The notes below the pieces were generated by a model, which saw only the letters and a program-made list of their open reading frames with translations, was not told the origin of the DNA and did no database searches. The position numbers and the translations under genes were made by a program. 64,000 nt of DNA from Silene latifolia (Eukaryota; Streptophyta; Magnoliopsida; Caryophyllales; Caryophyllaceae): assembly GCF_048544455.1 (NCBI RefSeq), contig NC_133537.1, positions 16,863,541 to 16,927,540 of the forward strand, given 5' to 3'. Within the stretch, counting starts at the first letter, position 1; the number at the start of each line of letters is the position of its first letter. Positions 1 through 9,213 of the stretch are shown piece by piece.

Positions 1-218
1 CCTCGTAAGAGGAAAACGATTGATTAATTAAAGTTGATTGAGTGTAGTTGGTCAAATTGGTCGGTCATGCAACGGAGAGGCTGGTACCCGGAAAGATCCG
101 AGCTTACGTGGTCGGAAGTCCAAGCACGTAGGCGCCAATTAGTAAGAACGAAGTCTAGAATGCAAAGGGAGAAGAGAAGGGCGGACACTCGCGTGAGAAA
201 TATGAGGAGCGAAAGCTC

Positions 219-227
219 CTATTTATA
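219..227 (-). promoter_or_regulatory. TATA box of the RT-G LTR
   Basis: On the minus strand GTATAAATA lies about 90 bp downstream of the inverted-repeat cassette at 320-388 and about 555 bp inside the LTR start at 781. This is the expected place for a U3 promoter. Confidence 0.5.
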
Positions 228-319
228 CTAATCACGTGAAGGAATAGGGTTTCGGAGACTCTTTGGAAGTGAATCTCGGAAAGATATGAAAAAGATACGT
301 AAAACATGCAAAGAAGGGC

Positions 320-388
320 CTGGGAAGAGGCGCAGCAGCCACTGCGTCTCTTGGAAGAGGCGCAAAGACTGCTTGCGTCTATTCCCAG
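320..388 (-). repeat. RT-G inverted-repeat cassette (two hairpins)
   Basis: Two hairpins lie side by side. At 325-352, 11-bp arms (AAGAGGCGCAG and CTGCGTCTCTT, one mismatch) flank a 6-bp loop. At 354-386, 12-bp arms with two mismatches flank a 7-bp loop. An outer pair, CCTGGGAA at 320-327 and TTCCCAGG at 381-388, encloses both. The cassette is upstream of the minus-strand TATA box, the same arrangement as in other LTR families in this window. Confidence 0.65.
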
Positions 389-1324
389 GACGTTTCCTCA
401 TTTGAAGAAAGATTTCGCGTTTGAGTTATGGTAGGACGGAAATAATTCGATTATCTTATGAATATTACGGGATATTATTTGCCAAAAGATAAAATTTGTG
501 AAATATGGAATAGAAATATCCGGAACATTCAGAATATTCGACTCGGGATTTAACAACATTTATCGAAATGGAGACGGTTTTTGACCCGGACTCGAATGTA
601 CTCTAATTATCGCCAAAACGACCGTATCAGGACGTAGATGACAACTAAGAGGTCGACATTAATATTTGAGCAAACACTTGACGATAATCTTACGAACTGT
701 CACAAATCGCTCCGCGTGTCAAACATGCGGCCCAATCATCACCGGGTGGTTTGCGAGGGGTGCAGAAACGAGGTGTCTACAGCATGTTAAGTGTTGAAAC
801 ATGGTAAAATATGAAGGGTGAATTGTAAATTTGTATCTGATTGATATTGAGCATGAAGAATGTGATCATGGTACCTGTTTAATACAATGTTGAGCATGAA
901 GTATGGTAGTGGTACATGTGCATATGAACATGATGATTTTAATGCTTGATTGTTGGTAGAAGCATGTGATTAAGGTCATGCGTCTATATATGTGAATGTC
1001 TTGTTTAATTTTAATGTGAGTATGATAAATGTTCAACTATGTACTGGTTTTTAGAGGTATTGAATTGTTATTGTTGCCTTATGTATGTTCAAGTTGTTTT
1101 GGCTTAGGAAACTTGATTTGTATAAAGAACGATTACGGAAGGGTTGTCTTAAAACTTACATAAGTGTAGTTCTAGAAATGATATTTCTGTAATTCCAAGT
1201 CGAGGTGATAGCTTGTCTTCTTACGATTCTAACTATAGGTTACACGCCCAAAACGACCAAGTAACGAGTGAGATATGACTGTTTTACGAAAACTGGATGA
1301 TGCTGAGAACTGTGTTGGTAATCG

Positions 1325-1505
1325 ACCGAGTAAAGTAATACGCGACCGAGTAAGGGCTACTCGACCGAGTATTCCCAATACTCGACCGAGTAATCCTCTG
1401 TGATAATTGAGTTCGCTTATGGAGTCGAAAACTCGGCCGAGTAATATAGTTACTTGACCGAGTATCCTGTACTCGACCTAATATGCTATGTACTCGACCG
1501 AGTAC
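1325..1505. repeat. RT-F internal palindrome cluster (ACTCGACCGAGTA type)
   Basis: About seven copies or variants of the near-palindrome ACTCGACCGAGTA, some with GGCC at the centre (a perfect palindrome), are spread over 180 bp. The same motif clusters in the RT-F LTR at 4588-4740. This internal copy is about 3.2 kb upstream of the LTR. Confidence 0.85.
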
Positions 1506-1520
1506 TTCAGTGGGCGGCTA

Positions 1521-1640
1521 TTTTGAGTCGGTGGCTATGTTTTTACCTTAATTTTGAGTCAGTGGCTATGTTCTTACCTTCAGTTTGAGTCGGTGGTTAT
1601 ATTCTTATATTTTTTTTGAGTCGTAGGGTATGTACACATA
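1521..1640 (+). repeat. Degenerate tandem repeat, about 32-bp unit
   Basis: Four successive imperfect copies each begin TTTTGAGTCGGTGGCTATG or a near variant, spaced about 30-34 bp apart. The last copy is truncated and most diverged. It directly follows the palindrome cluster. Confidence 0.7.
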
Positions 1641-4244
1641 TGTTTTGTGTCTTAACGCATTCTTTTATATATGTGACGGTCTTGATACGTAAGTTACCGG
1701 ATGTTATGACAAGGAGCATTCCAGCTTGTGAAGGACATGTGTTGGGTAAGGAATACATGTGTTAATATGGTTCTGAGGGATAGTGGAAAAAGGAAAGGGA
1801 GGAATGACGAGCTAATCAAGGTAAGGAACATGTTGGTGAGATATGGTGAGTGATCTAGTCGTGTGTTAAGTAATATAAAAGAAGTGTATATGGGCAAGGG
1901 TGATGTAAGTGTAAAGAAACGTGAGAATGAAAGATTGAAATAAGGGATACGAATAGTGGCATATTGGGGTGTGTAAGGAATTATGGAGGGAGACGGTTAG
2001 GATTGAGTTGATTAAGGATATATGTAATGAAAGGTTGTGGTAGAGGGATAGAGAAGTAGGGTATGTAGTGAACTTAGATGGAGTTATGTCGCGACGTGGA
2101 TTTGTAGATAGTGACTGAGTTTGGGAATTTGGAATATCAAGGGGTGAGCCTAGTGTGTAATTCTTTGGGAAATTAACGGTATGAGGTAAAATTTTGGTTT
2201 TGTAGAGACACGAAAGAGAGATACGACTAATCGGAGGGTAACCGTTAGTGTTGGACTTGATGATGACAAGGGTGAGTGAGAAGCAAGATGAGAGAGGATA
2301 AACGATAAGATATTGATATGAATTGATGGAATTAGAGTTCTGGAGCTATGAGAAAATAAGCAATTGCTAAAGAGTTAGGTAGAAAGAGAAAGGAGATGTA
2401 TTATTAATTTGTATTATTGAGTAAAAAGGGGGAAAGAGGGATGGAAGTAAGTTGAGAGAACGTTGACCGGAGTTAAGGAGCACGAAGGTAGAAAATTATG
2501 GAAATGTACGATAGCCTCACGTGAGTTAATGGTTATATAGGAGAGCAGGACGACGTGTTAACCGTGAGTTTCGAGGTATTAAGGGAGTATGAGACTTGTA
2601 GAATGTTTGCACGGTCTGAGATTTTGGTGGAGGGTCAGGTGACAATACGATAAAGGATAGAATTGGGAATAATGTTGAGGAAAATTTTGTTGATGGATTG
2701 GATGTTCGTTATTTGGGATGATAACCAAAGAGAGAAAACGGATTGTTATATTAAGAAGTGATAGTAAGAGAGTAGTCACATGAAGGATGTTGGTGTGATA
2801 GTATTATCACTAGTGGTTGAAGATGATGTTACTTTAGGGAAGTTAGTTGTTCTAATGAGGTTGATTTTGTAGAGGTGATTAATATGTTTGGTTGTGAGGG
2901 AGTATAAGATTTGGATATATGAGGTGTTCGCTGGAAGTTGGGTACTGATGTTATGGCTACATTTGCCGGAGTGGTGATAATTGTGCGTATGAGAGGATAT
3001 GTTATGAAGGACACCTGAGTTAAGTCCAGATGAGAGGTATTCATTGTCAAGTCGTAACTTACGTAATCAGGATTGGCTAGTTACATTCGATTATGAGTCC
3101 ATGATATATGTAAATGGTTGTGTGAGGTTCTGACCTCATGAGTCATGGTCTGGATAATATCCAGAAGGTTGGTATCTGTGATTCCGTTTATTATGTTGCG
3201 TCGTGATCTAGTGGAGCGGTTTTAAGAAAGTCTACTGGTCAAGGAAGTTGTACTCAGTCAGTGTTATGAGATTATAAAAGTTGTGATGGCTATCGATTTG
3301 GTTGTTGTGCACTGTGTACGGTAATTCGTGTCGTGATACGAGTATTTTCGTGTTGTCATAGATCGTTGTTTGTTTACTGCTATTTCTTGTCAGTGTCGGT
3401 CGGGGCATATAGAACGTTGTTTTGTTACCCGATGTTTCTTACCAGTGTCGGCTTGGGAGTGAGAATAGAATATGATATGAAAGAGAGTTGGGTAGGGTTT
3501 TTTTGTTGTCATTGTATAGTAATATTCTGTTAATGGGACACAGTTGTGAGAGGTTGTTGGAGTACTTTTGATCTTGTTTTAGATGAGGCATTGACGGACA
3601 TAGTTGTGGAAAGAAATAGTGGAACGTGTGTGGTATTGAACTTGAAACTACATATGGTTTAGCACCTTTTCTTAGGACAGTGAGTCCGAAGTTTTAGGAC
3701 TTAGTATCATGTCAAGTCAAGGGTGAGTTTTGTGGTAATAGAAGTGATGAACTTGAAAAGCTAATGGGAGTATGTGTAACACTTGAGGATTGTGAGATAA
3801 GATTGTGGAGATGAGTGTATATGTATATAGAAGTATGCCGTTTTGTGGTAATGTATATAGATGGAGTAGTGGTTATACTGAGGATTTTATGATATATGTT
3901 ATGGGAGTACAGAATAATTGGAGGCATGAGAACTGTTAGAGAAAGAGAGTCATGGATATAGGAATGGTTGTAGGTGTTGAGGTTATAGAGGGTTATCGTT
4001 GTCATGCGGTAGTAATGAGGATTATGGGAGGTATAGCAAAGGACCTAGTGTTAGTGAGTTACGAGGACGTAACATTTATCTTAAGAGGAGTAGGATGCGA
4101 CAAGAGGGTTTGATGGTTGTACATGTTATGGTACCATTGAAAGTTTGAGCGTTGGTATAGAGTAAAGAATGCATTCGTGTTGTGGTTGATTTTATTACAG
4201 TTAATGGCAGTGCTTGTAGTAGTATGATGTTTACGAGTGTGAGT

Positions 4245-4300
4245 AAACTTCGAGGACGAAGTTCGTTTTAAGGATGGTAGAATGTAACATTCCGTTTTGA
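4245..4300 (+). other. Upstream LTR-junction-like site in RT-F
   Basis: The words CTTCGAGGACGAAGTTC, then TTTTAAGGATGGTAGAA, then TGTAACATTCCG imitate the real 3' junction 260 bp further on (CTTCGGGGACAAAGTTC, TTTTTAAGGGGGGAAGAC, TGTAATACTACGG). This looks like an older or duplicated pol-end/polypurine-tract/LTR-start junction whose LTR was lost. Confidence 0.5.
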
Positions 4301-4544
4301 TGGTTGATCTTGTTTGGTGGATTGTCTTGGTAATTGAGGATGTTAGTGAGCGTTATGAACTAAGATAGAGTTGGAAACATTTAGGTTGTAGGTATCCGAT
4401 AGTATTAGGTAGTTAGTATTGGGAGGCTATACTATAGTTGAGACGATATCGTAAGCCATGTTGTGGAAGGAAGAGTGTTGGTGGAGTTAGTGTTAGGTGT
4501 CCATGTTTTATAGGTTGGGTTGGAACTTCGGGGACAAAGTTCTT

Positions 4545-4560
4545 TTTAAGGGGGGAAGAC
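4545..4560 (+). promoter_or_regulatory. Polypurine tract of RT-F
   Basis: AAGGGGGGAAGAC directly precedes the LTR start TGTAATACTACGG at 4561. This is the plus-strand priming site. The upstream CTTCGGGGACAAAGTTC stretch is a context typical of Tekay/Del chromovirus 3' ends. Confidence 0.65.
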
Positions 4561-5916
4561 TGTAATACTACGGATTTCTTAGGCTAGTACTCGACCGAGT
4601 AGAGCCTACTCGACCGAGTAATGTAGATTGTGTAGTCTGTTTGGCTACTGCCGAGCTATACTCGGCCGAGTATGATGAATACTCGACCGAGTAGAGGATA
4701 CTCGGCCGAGTATACTCTATACTCGGTCGAGTATCCGGTCTGGCGAGTAATATTTCAGCGGTTTGATTCGGGAGTAATTAGGGATTATATATTCGATAAT
4801 CAATTTCTAAAACATCATTTGCAAACCTAATCAAACCTACGACACTCTAATCACTCTCAAATCTCTCCTCTGTGTGTGTGGACATCGTAACTATCGTATT
4901 CAATCTTTCATTCTTTCGCCGGTAAGTCTTTATCCCTATGTTGTTGATGATTAATTCTAGGGTTTGTCTTTATTCATGAATTGGGGGAAATGGGGTTTTG
5001 CAGTTAGTGATTGGAATTATGTGATTGTTGTTGTAGGTGACGACGTGATATTTGTTATGCATTTGTATGGTTGATTCCAGTGTAAGCGGATTGCGAAAAG
5101 GTAGGGTTTCCCTACTCAGTTACTATTAATTGATTTAAGACTGTGCTTATGTTGTAATTGTTGTTATCTGCTGATCATCGGAGTATGGGTGATGTGATGA
5201 CGGTGGTGATGTGGTTGTGTTGTGACGGTTGTGGTGTTGTGACAGCTGTGATGCCGTGGTGTTGTGTGATTGTGGTGGGGTCACTTGCGGGAGTGGCTTC
5301 ACACCCTAGTTCGCCCTCCGTGGAACCCGTCACGGAAGGGGATGTGCACATTAAGGGACAGGGATTGTTAGTCGCTCGTTGATGAGCTGGACTAGGTGGG
5401 GATGGGCTGCGGTCACCCACTGGCGGCGAGGATTACCTATTGCGATGGGTAATCTGGCAGGGCTACACACTTCGGTGTGTAGTCGGTTACTGTGTGAGAT
5501 CGGGAGACCGGGGATGGAGGATGATCAGCCGGTTACATGGTTTGTCTGTCTTATCTTGATTGAACGGTAACTAACCCCGGTTGTTGTTTTGTAAAACCTG
5601 CGGTGATCCATTCGGGGATGGTGAGCATATTGTGACAGGTAATGCAGATGTTTAGCTATGGGACAGTCATGCGGAGTCACCACTCGAGTCTAGCTTCCGC
5701 CGTCAAAAGACTTTGCTTACATTCTCTGTAGTTGTTAGACCTTTCATAGTTAATGTTTGGTTGATTCTGAAAACATGTAATCACTACGTCTTTATACTTT
5801 AATAAAGGTTGTTTGGAATTGGTAACTTAGATATACTAACCTCGGGAAACCGAGATGGTAACAGCCTTTCATGCTAGGGTAGTCCTTGGTAAGGTACCTT
5901 GGTATGAGGGGGTGTT
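4561..5916 (+). repeat. RT-F 3' LTR (Tekay/Del-like)
   Basis: The LTR starts TGTAATACTACGG just after a polypurine tract and ends near GGGGTGTTA at 5916, a typical Tekay-type end apart from a missing terminal CA. U3 holds a palindrome cluster at 4588-4740, and a TATA-like box (TTATATATT) follows at 4784-4792. There are only short accidental open frames. The right edge is fused to the 3' end of the RT-H gag ORF, so the exact boundary (within about 5 bp) is uncertain. Confidence 0.65.
4588..4740. repeat. RT-F LTR palindrome cassette
   Basis: Six copies of the palindrome family ACTCG(A/G)(C)CGAGTA, including perfect palindromes with a GGCC centre, sit in U3 and end about 45 bp upstream of the TATA box at 4784. 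The motif is the same as in the internal cluster at 1325-1505. Confidence 0.85.
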
Positions 5917-6924
5917 AAATTTCTTGCTCTGTTCGAACTGAGCACGACCTTGAACATCGGGCACAAGAATAGCTTTGCTCCAGTCCGTTTCGTTTGGTGG
6001 CAAATATATACGGTCCCGAGGACGATTTCCCCACCATTCGGGAAAATTCCCAGTAACTTTAAAACAATATGTGAGACTGTGACCCGACTTTTTGCAAGCA
6101 GGGCAATAGTACCGAGATGGTTCCGAGTTGGTGGAACGTGTATCAGGACCTCCCTTGGGTTGCCGTGGTCCATGATGGACGGGGGCAGCAAAGGCCATGG
6201 TGTCAGGTATGGGGTCGGGTTGACGAGTTGATAAATTACGAACCCCTTCGTCTTGCAAAAGTCGATTATAAATAAGATCTAAAGTGGGAAGAGGAGAAAT
6301 ACCGATGATTTGAGAGCGTGTATTAGCAAAGCGGACATCAAGACCCATGAGAAAATCACGAACTTTCCTCTTCTTCCGACGATCGTTGATGATATTAAGC
6401 CAATTACAAGCACAAGGATTACATGAACAAGGTGGCATAGTGTCATGTTCCAGAATTGCATTCCAAATGGTGGTCATCCGACCATAGTAAGCCATTAATG
6501 ACTCGGTTGGACCTTGTCGGCATGCGAACAATTCCGCCTGCAACTGATAAATACGGGCCTCATTAGTTTGACAGAAACGTTGCTTAATATCATTCCATAC
6601 CTGTCTTGCCTCGGGTCGGAGCAAGATTTGCATGCGCACTCTGGATTCGAGTGTATTAAAAATCCACATCGTGACCAAGGCATTGGTTGCCTGCCACGAT
6701 TCGAATGTTACAGAAGTTTGAGATGGTGGCTTGATAGTTCCATCAAGATAACCCAGTTTGCCTTTTGCCATGAGAGCGAGTTTAAACGAGCGTGACCATT
6801 CATCATAATTATGGCCACTGAAAACGATTGGAGTAATACTGGAACCCAATTGTTCGACATGAACAATGGAGTAAGACGGAGGTTTTGTGGAATCAGTAAT
6901 TTGAGAGTCAGCAGAATTAGTCAT
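5869..6924 (-). pseudogene. gag: RT-H Ty1/copia Gag, 3'-truncated
   Basis: The 351-codon frame encodes a copia Gag of the Ale/Retrofit type. The N-terminal domain has GHNYDEWSRSFKLAL and GYLDGTIKPP, followed by the UBN2-type capsid region, with a CX2CX4HX4C zinc knuckle (CPACKKSGHSLTYC) near residues 274-287. The start at 6924 is the first ATG after the LTR and primer site at 6988-7153. Protease, integrase and RT are absent: the frame runs straight into the RT-F LTR, and its last 15 or so codons (below about 5917) are LTR-derived. It is therefore a fragment, left by deletion or insertion at the RT-F/RT-H junction. Gag coats element RNA in cytoplasmic particles. Confidence 0.85.
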
Positions 6925-6988
6925 GTTTGAGAAAGAAAGAAAAAAACGAGATTTGTGACAGTAGAGACGGCAGATTGAAAAAAAAAAC

Positions 6989-7000
6989 TTAGCTCGATAC
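6989..7000 (-). promoter_or_regulatory. RT-H primer binding site (initiator Met tRNA-like)
   Basis: On the minus strand TGGTATCGAGC matches the usual copia site TGGTATCAGAGC apart from one lost base. It lies just inside the LTR and about 65 bp upstream of the gag start. Confidence 0.65.
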
Positions 7001-7007
7001 CATATTA

Positions 7008-7153
7008 TGAGAATGACAGACTTAGGTTGAGAATAAGAATGATTATAAATATTATTGAGTTAATCGTATGTTTACATTATGAACATAGGTTATATATATA
7101 CTAGATACAAAAGGAGGAAAGAATCAAATAAGGCTCCTAGGATAATTCTAACA
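7008..7153 (-). repeat. RT-H 5' LTR (short copia LTR)
   Basis: Read on the minus strand it starts TGTTAGAATTATCC at 7153 and ends ATTCTCA at 7008. It is 146 bp and contains a TATA-like stretch (TATATATATAACC). Very short LTRs are usual in Ale-type copia. GCTAT at 7154-7158 would be the flanking duplication, but its partner was lost with the 3' end. Confidence 0.6.
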
Positions 7154-7257
7154 GCTATAAAATAAACAGGGGAAACGTTGGATGGTGAGGTAGCCGTTGT
7201 AGCTTAGGATAGTATCGTAATAACTTGAATGCCCATTGGGCTTAAAGAGTGGTCACG

Positions 7258-7360
7258 CTGGCTCTGATACCATGATAGAACCATCTCAATCAATACTAAG
7301 GTTATGGTTGATGACCAACTATTATATTTATTTCTATTAGGTTGGACATTCGTTTCATAA
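7258..7360 (-). repeat. RT-I: copia LTR end plus primer binding site, fragment
   Basis: On the minus strand TGGTATCAGAGC (7261-7272), a perfect initiator-Met primer site, directly follows an LTR-like end (…GGTTCTATCA, to 7273). The LTR continues right to about 7360, where it fades out. The sequence left of it would be its internal region, in which RT-H appears to be inserted. No coding part remains. Confidence 0.5.
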
Positions 7361-7517
7361 AAAAAAAAAAATTGATCAATGCTTTTTCCTTTAATTTAAT
7401 TCTACTATATGCAACTTTATTCAAGTTGTTGAGCAATATAACGGTATTATTTTTAAGATCATGCCAAATACTAGTAGAAACTATATTACTCTGCTATGAA
7501 GTTGTTATTAAGACTTA

Positions 7518-7835
7518 GGGCTCGCTTGGGATAGGAGTAATAATTAAGGGGTAATAGAGATAAAATGAACTAAAAAATGGAGGAAAGGGATGAGGGTTGG
7601 AGATAAAAATGGATATAAATGGGGAAATATAGTATAATATTCCCTCCATTAAGGGAGTAATTTGTTACCCACCTCCCCTTCCAAGTAATAATTACCACCA
7701 TATAGAGGTAATAATTCCTCCCTCACCTTCTCTTTCCACCATCCACAATCACCACAAAGCTCCAATCTCCTCCCATTTCTTCTTATTTTATCTCTTATTA
7801 CTCCCTTAATGATTACTCTCATCCCAAGCAAGCCC
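7518..7835. mobile_element. Tourist-like MITE (PIF/Harbinger type)
   Basis: This is a 318-bp element with terminal inverted repeats of about 50 bp (GGGCTCGCTTGGGATAGGAG against GGGCTTGCTTGGGATGAGAG) and a TTA target duplication at 7515-7517 and 7836-7838. The GGG-C-Y-x-G/C-TTGGG start and 3-bp TTA duplication are typical of Tourist MITEs. It has no coding capacity; the minus-strand open frame across it is accidental. It would be moved by a Harbinger transposase in trans. Confidence 0.85.
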
Positions 7836-7838
7836 TTA

Positions 7839-8373
7839 AGATTGATATTCAATGTCAAAATATCTAAGTTGTAACGCTCCAACAGTCCAACCTCTCCGGA
7901 ATTCAAAGTAGATACTCATGACAATTCTTCAGGCTCTGTCGTGACTTCACAGAGTAATGTGGGTCATTTCTAGCTTAAATGTGGAGTTCTTAACGATAAA
8001 TAAGATTCTACATTGAGTTGTATAATAACATTGTACAACCAATCTATATTTAACTGAACTTATATATATTTTTCTTGAGTTTTTCTAAAGTTTATTTTTT
8101 TATGTTTAAATAGATAAGCTTAGACCTCAGTAACTTTACAATAAAACTCATAACTTTTAATACAAAACTTGTAAACTTTTTTATAAAGCTCGGATTCTAC
8201 ATCATCAGTTGTAGTACAACTAGTGGTATAGTCCATGAATTGGTTCTTAACACTTGAGCAACTAAAAAAGAAAGTGTACTTTGTTGGTATGAATGTTATT
8301 ATCAATCCCTTTAAGTACACATCTTGCTTTTACGGCTGCCCCCCCAAAAAAAAGTATTCACCTAAGCCCTAAG
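7839..8373. other. AT-rich intergenic stretch, nothing recognised
   Basis: There is no convincing gene, RNA or terminal repeat. A run of C then A at 8339-8354 is the only simple sequence. It probably represents decayed repeat DNA. Confidence 0.4.
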
Positions 8374-8563
8374 AAACACCCACAATAGAGAGGATGGTGT
8401 CTCCTCTTAGAACTCTCTCTCCTTTAAGAGGAGGTCCTCTCTATTGTGGAGATGTATAGAACATCCTCTTAGCAAAATGATGTTCTCTATTTCCTCTACT
8501 TTTAGAGGAAGTATAGCGTTGACCCTTGTGCCAACTATCTAATAATATTTTTCCATGTGGCTT
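8374..8563. mobile_element. Split MITE, left half (interrupted by RT-A)
   Basis: The left end (ACAATAGAGAGGAT at 8383-8396) is the inverted repeat of the right end at 60482-60496. The two halves (8374-8563 and 60289-60505) make about 407 bp once RT-A and one GGCTT copy are removed. TAA at 8371-8373 and 60506-60508 is a plausible 3-bp target duplication, suggesting another PIF/Harbinger-type MITE. Internal CCTCTTA/TAAGAGG repeats give further hairpins. Confidence 0.6.
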
Positions 8564-8787
8564 TGATATATGACTCTTTTGCACCATTTTCCCCCTTTAT
8601 TTTCATACTTACCGACTCCATTCGAGTCGGTTTTATACGTCTTCTCGTGCATTTCGTGTCCCAATCCCCGTTACTATGACATTGTGGCTCCCTTGCAGAA
8701 ATTGAGGCGGATACGGGAGAAATGAGGCGAAAACGACGGGTTGACTAAGCTAAGTATGGAAGAAGGAGAAAATGAAGCTGAGAAGTA

Positions 8788-9150
8788 TTCCCAGCCGATA
8801 GGCCGGCAGCCGGCTGGGAACGCCAAATGTATACAATTCAAGCAACACTAGGCAAAGGGAATTCCCAGCCGGTAGCCCGGCAGCCGGCTACCCGGCTGGG
8901 AGAACAATGAGCAAGAAATGCCATGGAAGTTACAGGAACTTCTCAGCCGGTCATAAGGCCTGCAGCCGGTTGACCGACCGGGAGTCCCCATGAAGCCAAG
9001 AAGTCAAGAGGAGGTCAACGTGCTCCCAGCCGGTTGAGAACCGGCAGCCGGTTGCCCGGCCGTAGCTACCTGATGATGTCAAAAATTAATTCAACTTCCA
9101 GGAACTTCCCAGCCGGTCATAAGGCCGGCAGCCGGTTGACCGGCTGGGAA
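8788..9150. repeat. RT-A LTR hairpin array, five units
   Basis: Five hairpins built on CCCAGCCGG…CCGGCTGGG start near 8788, 8862, 8941, 9023 and 9106, a spacing of about 74-83 bp. Unit 1 has perfect 10-bp arms (TTCCCAGCCG/CGGCTGGGAA). Unit 5 has perfect 12-bp arms (CCCAGCCGGTCA/TGACCGGCTGGG). A conserved GGCAGCCGG forms the loop side. The array ends about 55 bp before the TATA box. Confidence 0.9.
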
Positions 9151-9205
9151 CGCACACCCGCATTTTCAAGCCCATTTATAAATCCTACCCTAATCATGGT
9201 GCAAA

Positions 9206-9213
9206 CTATATAT
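9206..9213 (+). promoter_or_regulatory. TATA box of the RT-A 5' LTR
   Basis: CTATATATACCCC lies just after the hairpin array. The identical word is at 58896-58903 in the 3' LTR. This is the expected RNA polymerase II promoter of the element. Confidence 0.6.

Larger units (their letters stand above)
1..781 (-). repeat. RT-G: partial LTR of a minus-strand LTR retrotransposon
   Basis: Read on the minus strand, the LTR begins at 781 with TGTAGACACC, a start common in plant Ty3/gypsy Tat/Retand-type LTRs. It runs off the left edge of the window, so its end and primer site are not visible. A minus-strand TATA-like box (GTATAAATA) lies at 219-227. Upstream of it on that strand are two adjacent inverted repeats at 320-388 (separate entry). 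The next 5 bp, GCATG at 782-786, may be the target duplication, but its partner is outside the window. Lineage is inferred from terminal bases and general look only. The short open frame at 34-231 looks accidental. Confidence 0.6.
782..4560 (+). mobile_element. RT-F: non-coding internal region of a Tekay-like Ty3/gypsy remnant
   Basis: This 3.8-kb stretch leads directly into a polypurine tract and LTR at 4561. No open frame longer than about 100 codons exists, and no retroviral domain can be recognised in any frame. The composition is T/G-rich on the plus strand with many GTATG/GAGTG words. It holds a palindrome cluster (1325-1505), a short tandem repeat (1521-1640) and an earlier LTR-junction-like site (4245-4300). 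It could be a LARD-like non-autonomous element or a decayed element whose coding part was lost. The 5' LTR is not visible because RT-G abuts at 781. Confidence 0.5.

Noticed and set aside
3712-4005. Minus-strand open frame of 97 codons in RT-F
   Set aside because: Low-complexity Ser/Thr/Ile-rich product from T/G-rich non-coding DNA, with no domain and no promoter context.
5158-5570. Overlapping open frames on both strands in the RT-F LTR
   Set aside because: They lie wholly within an LTR with strong similarity in form to Tekay LTRs; no coding features.
8788-9150. CRISPR-like array
   Set aside because: Units are palindromic, imperfect and in a plant LTR; spacers are not unique inserts and no cas genes exist.
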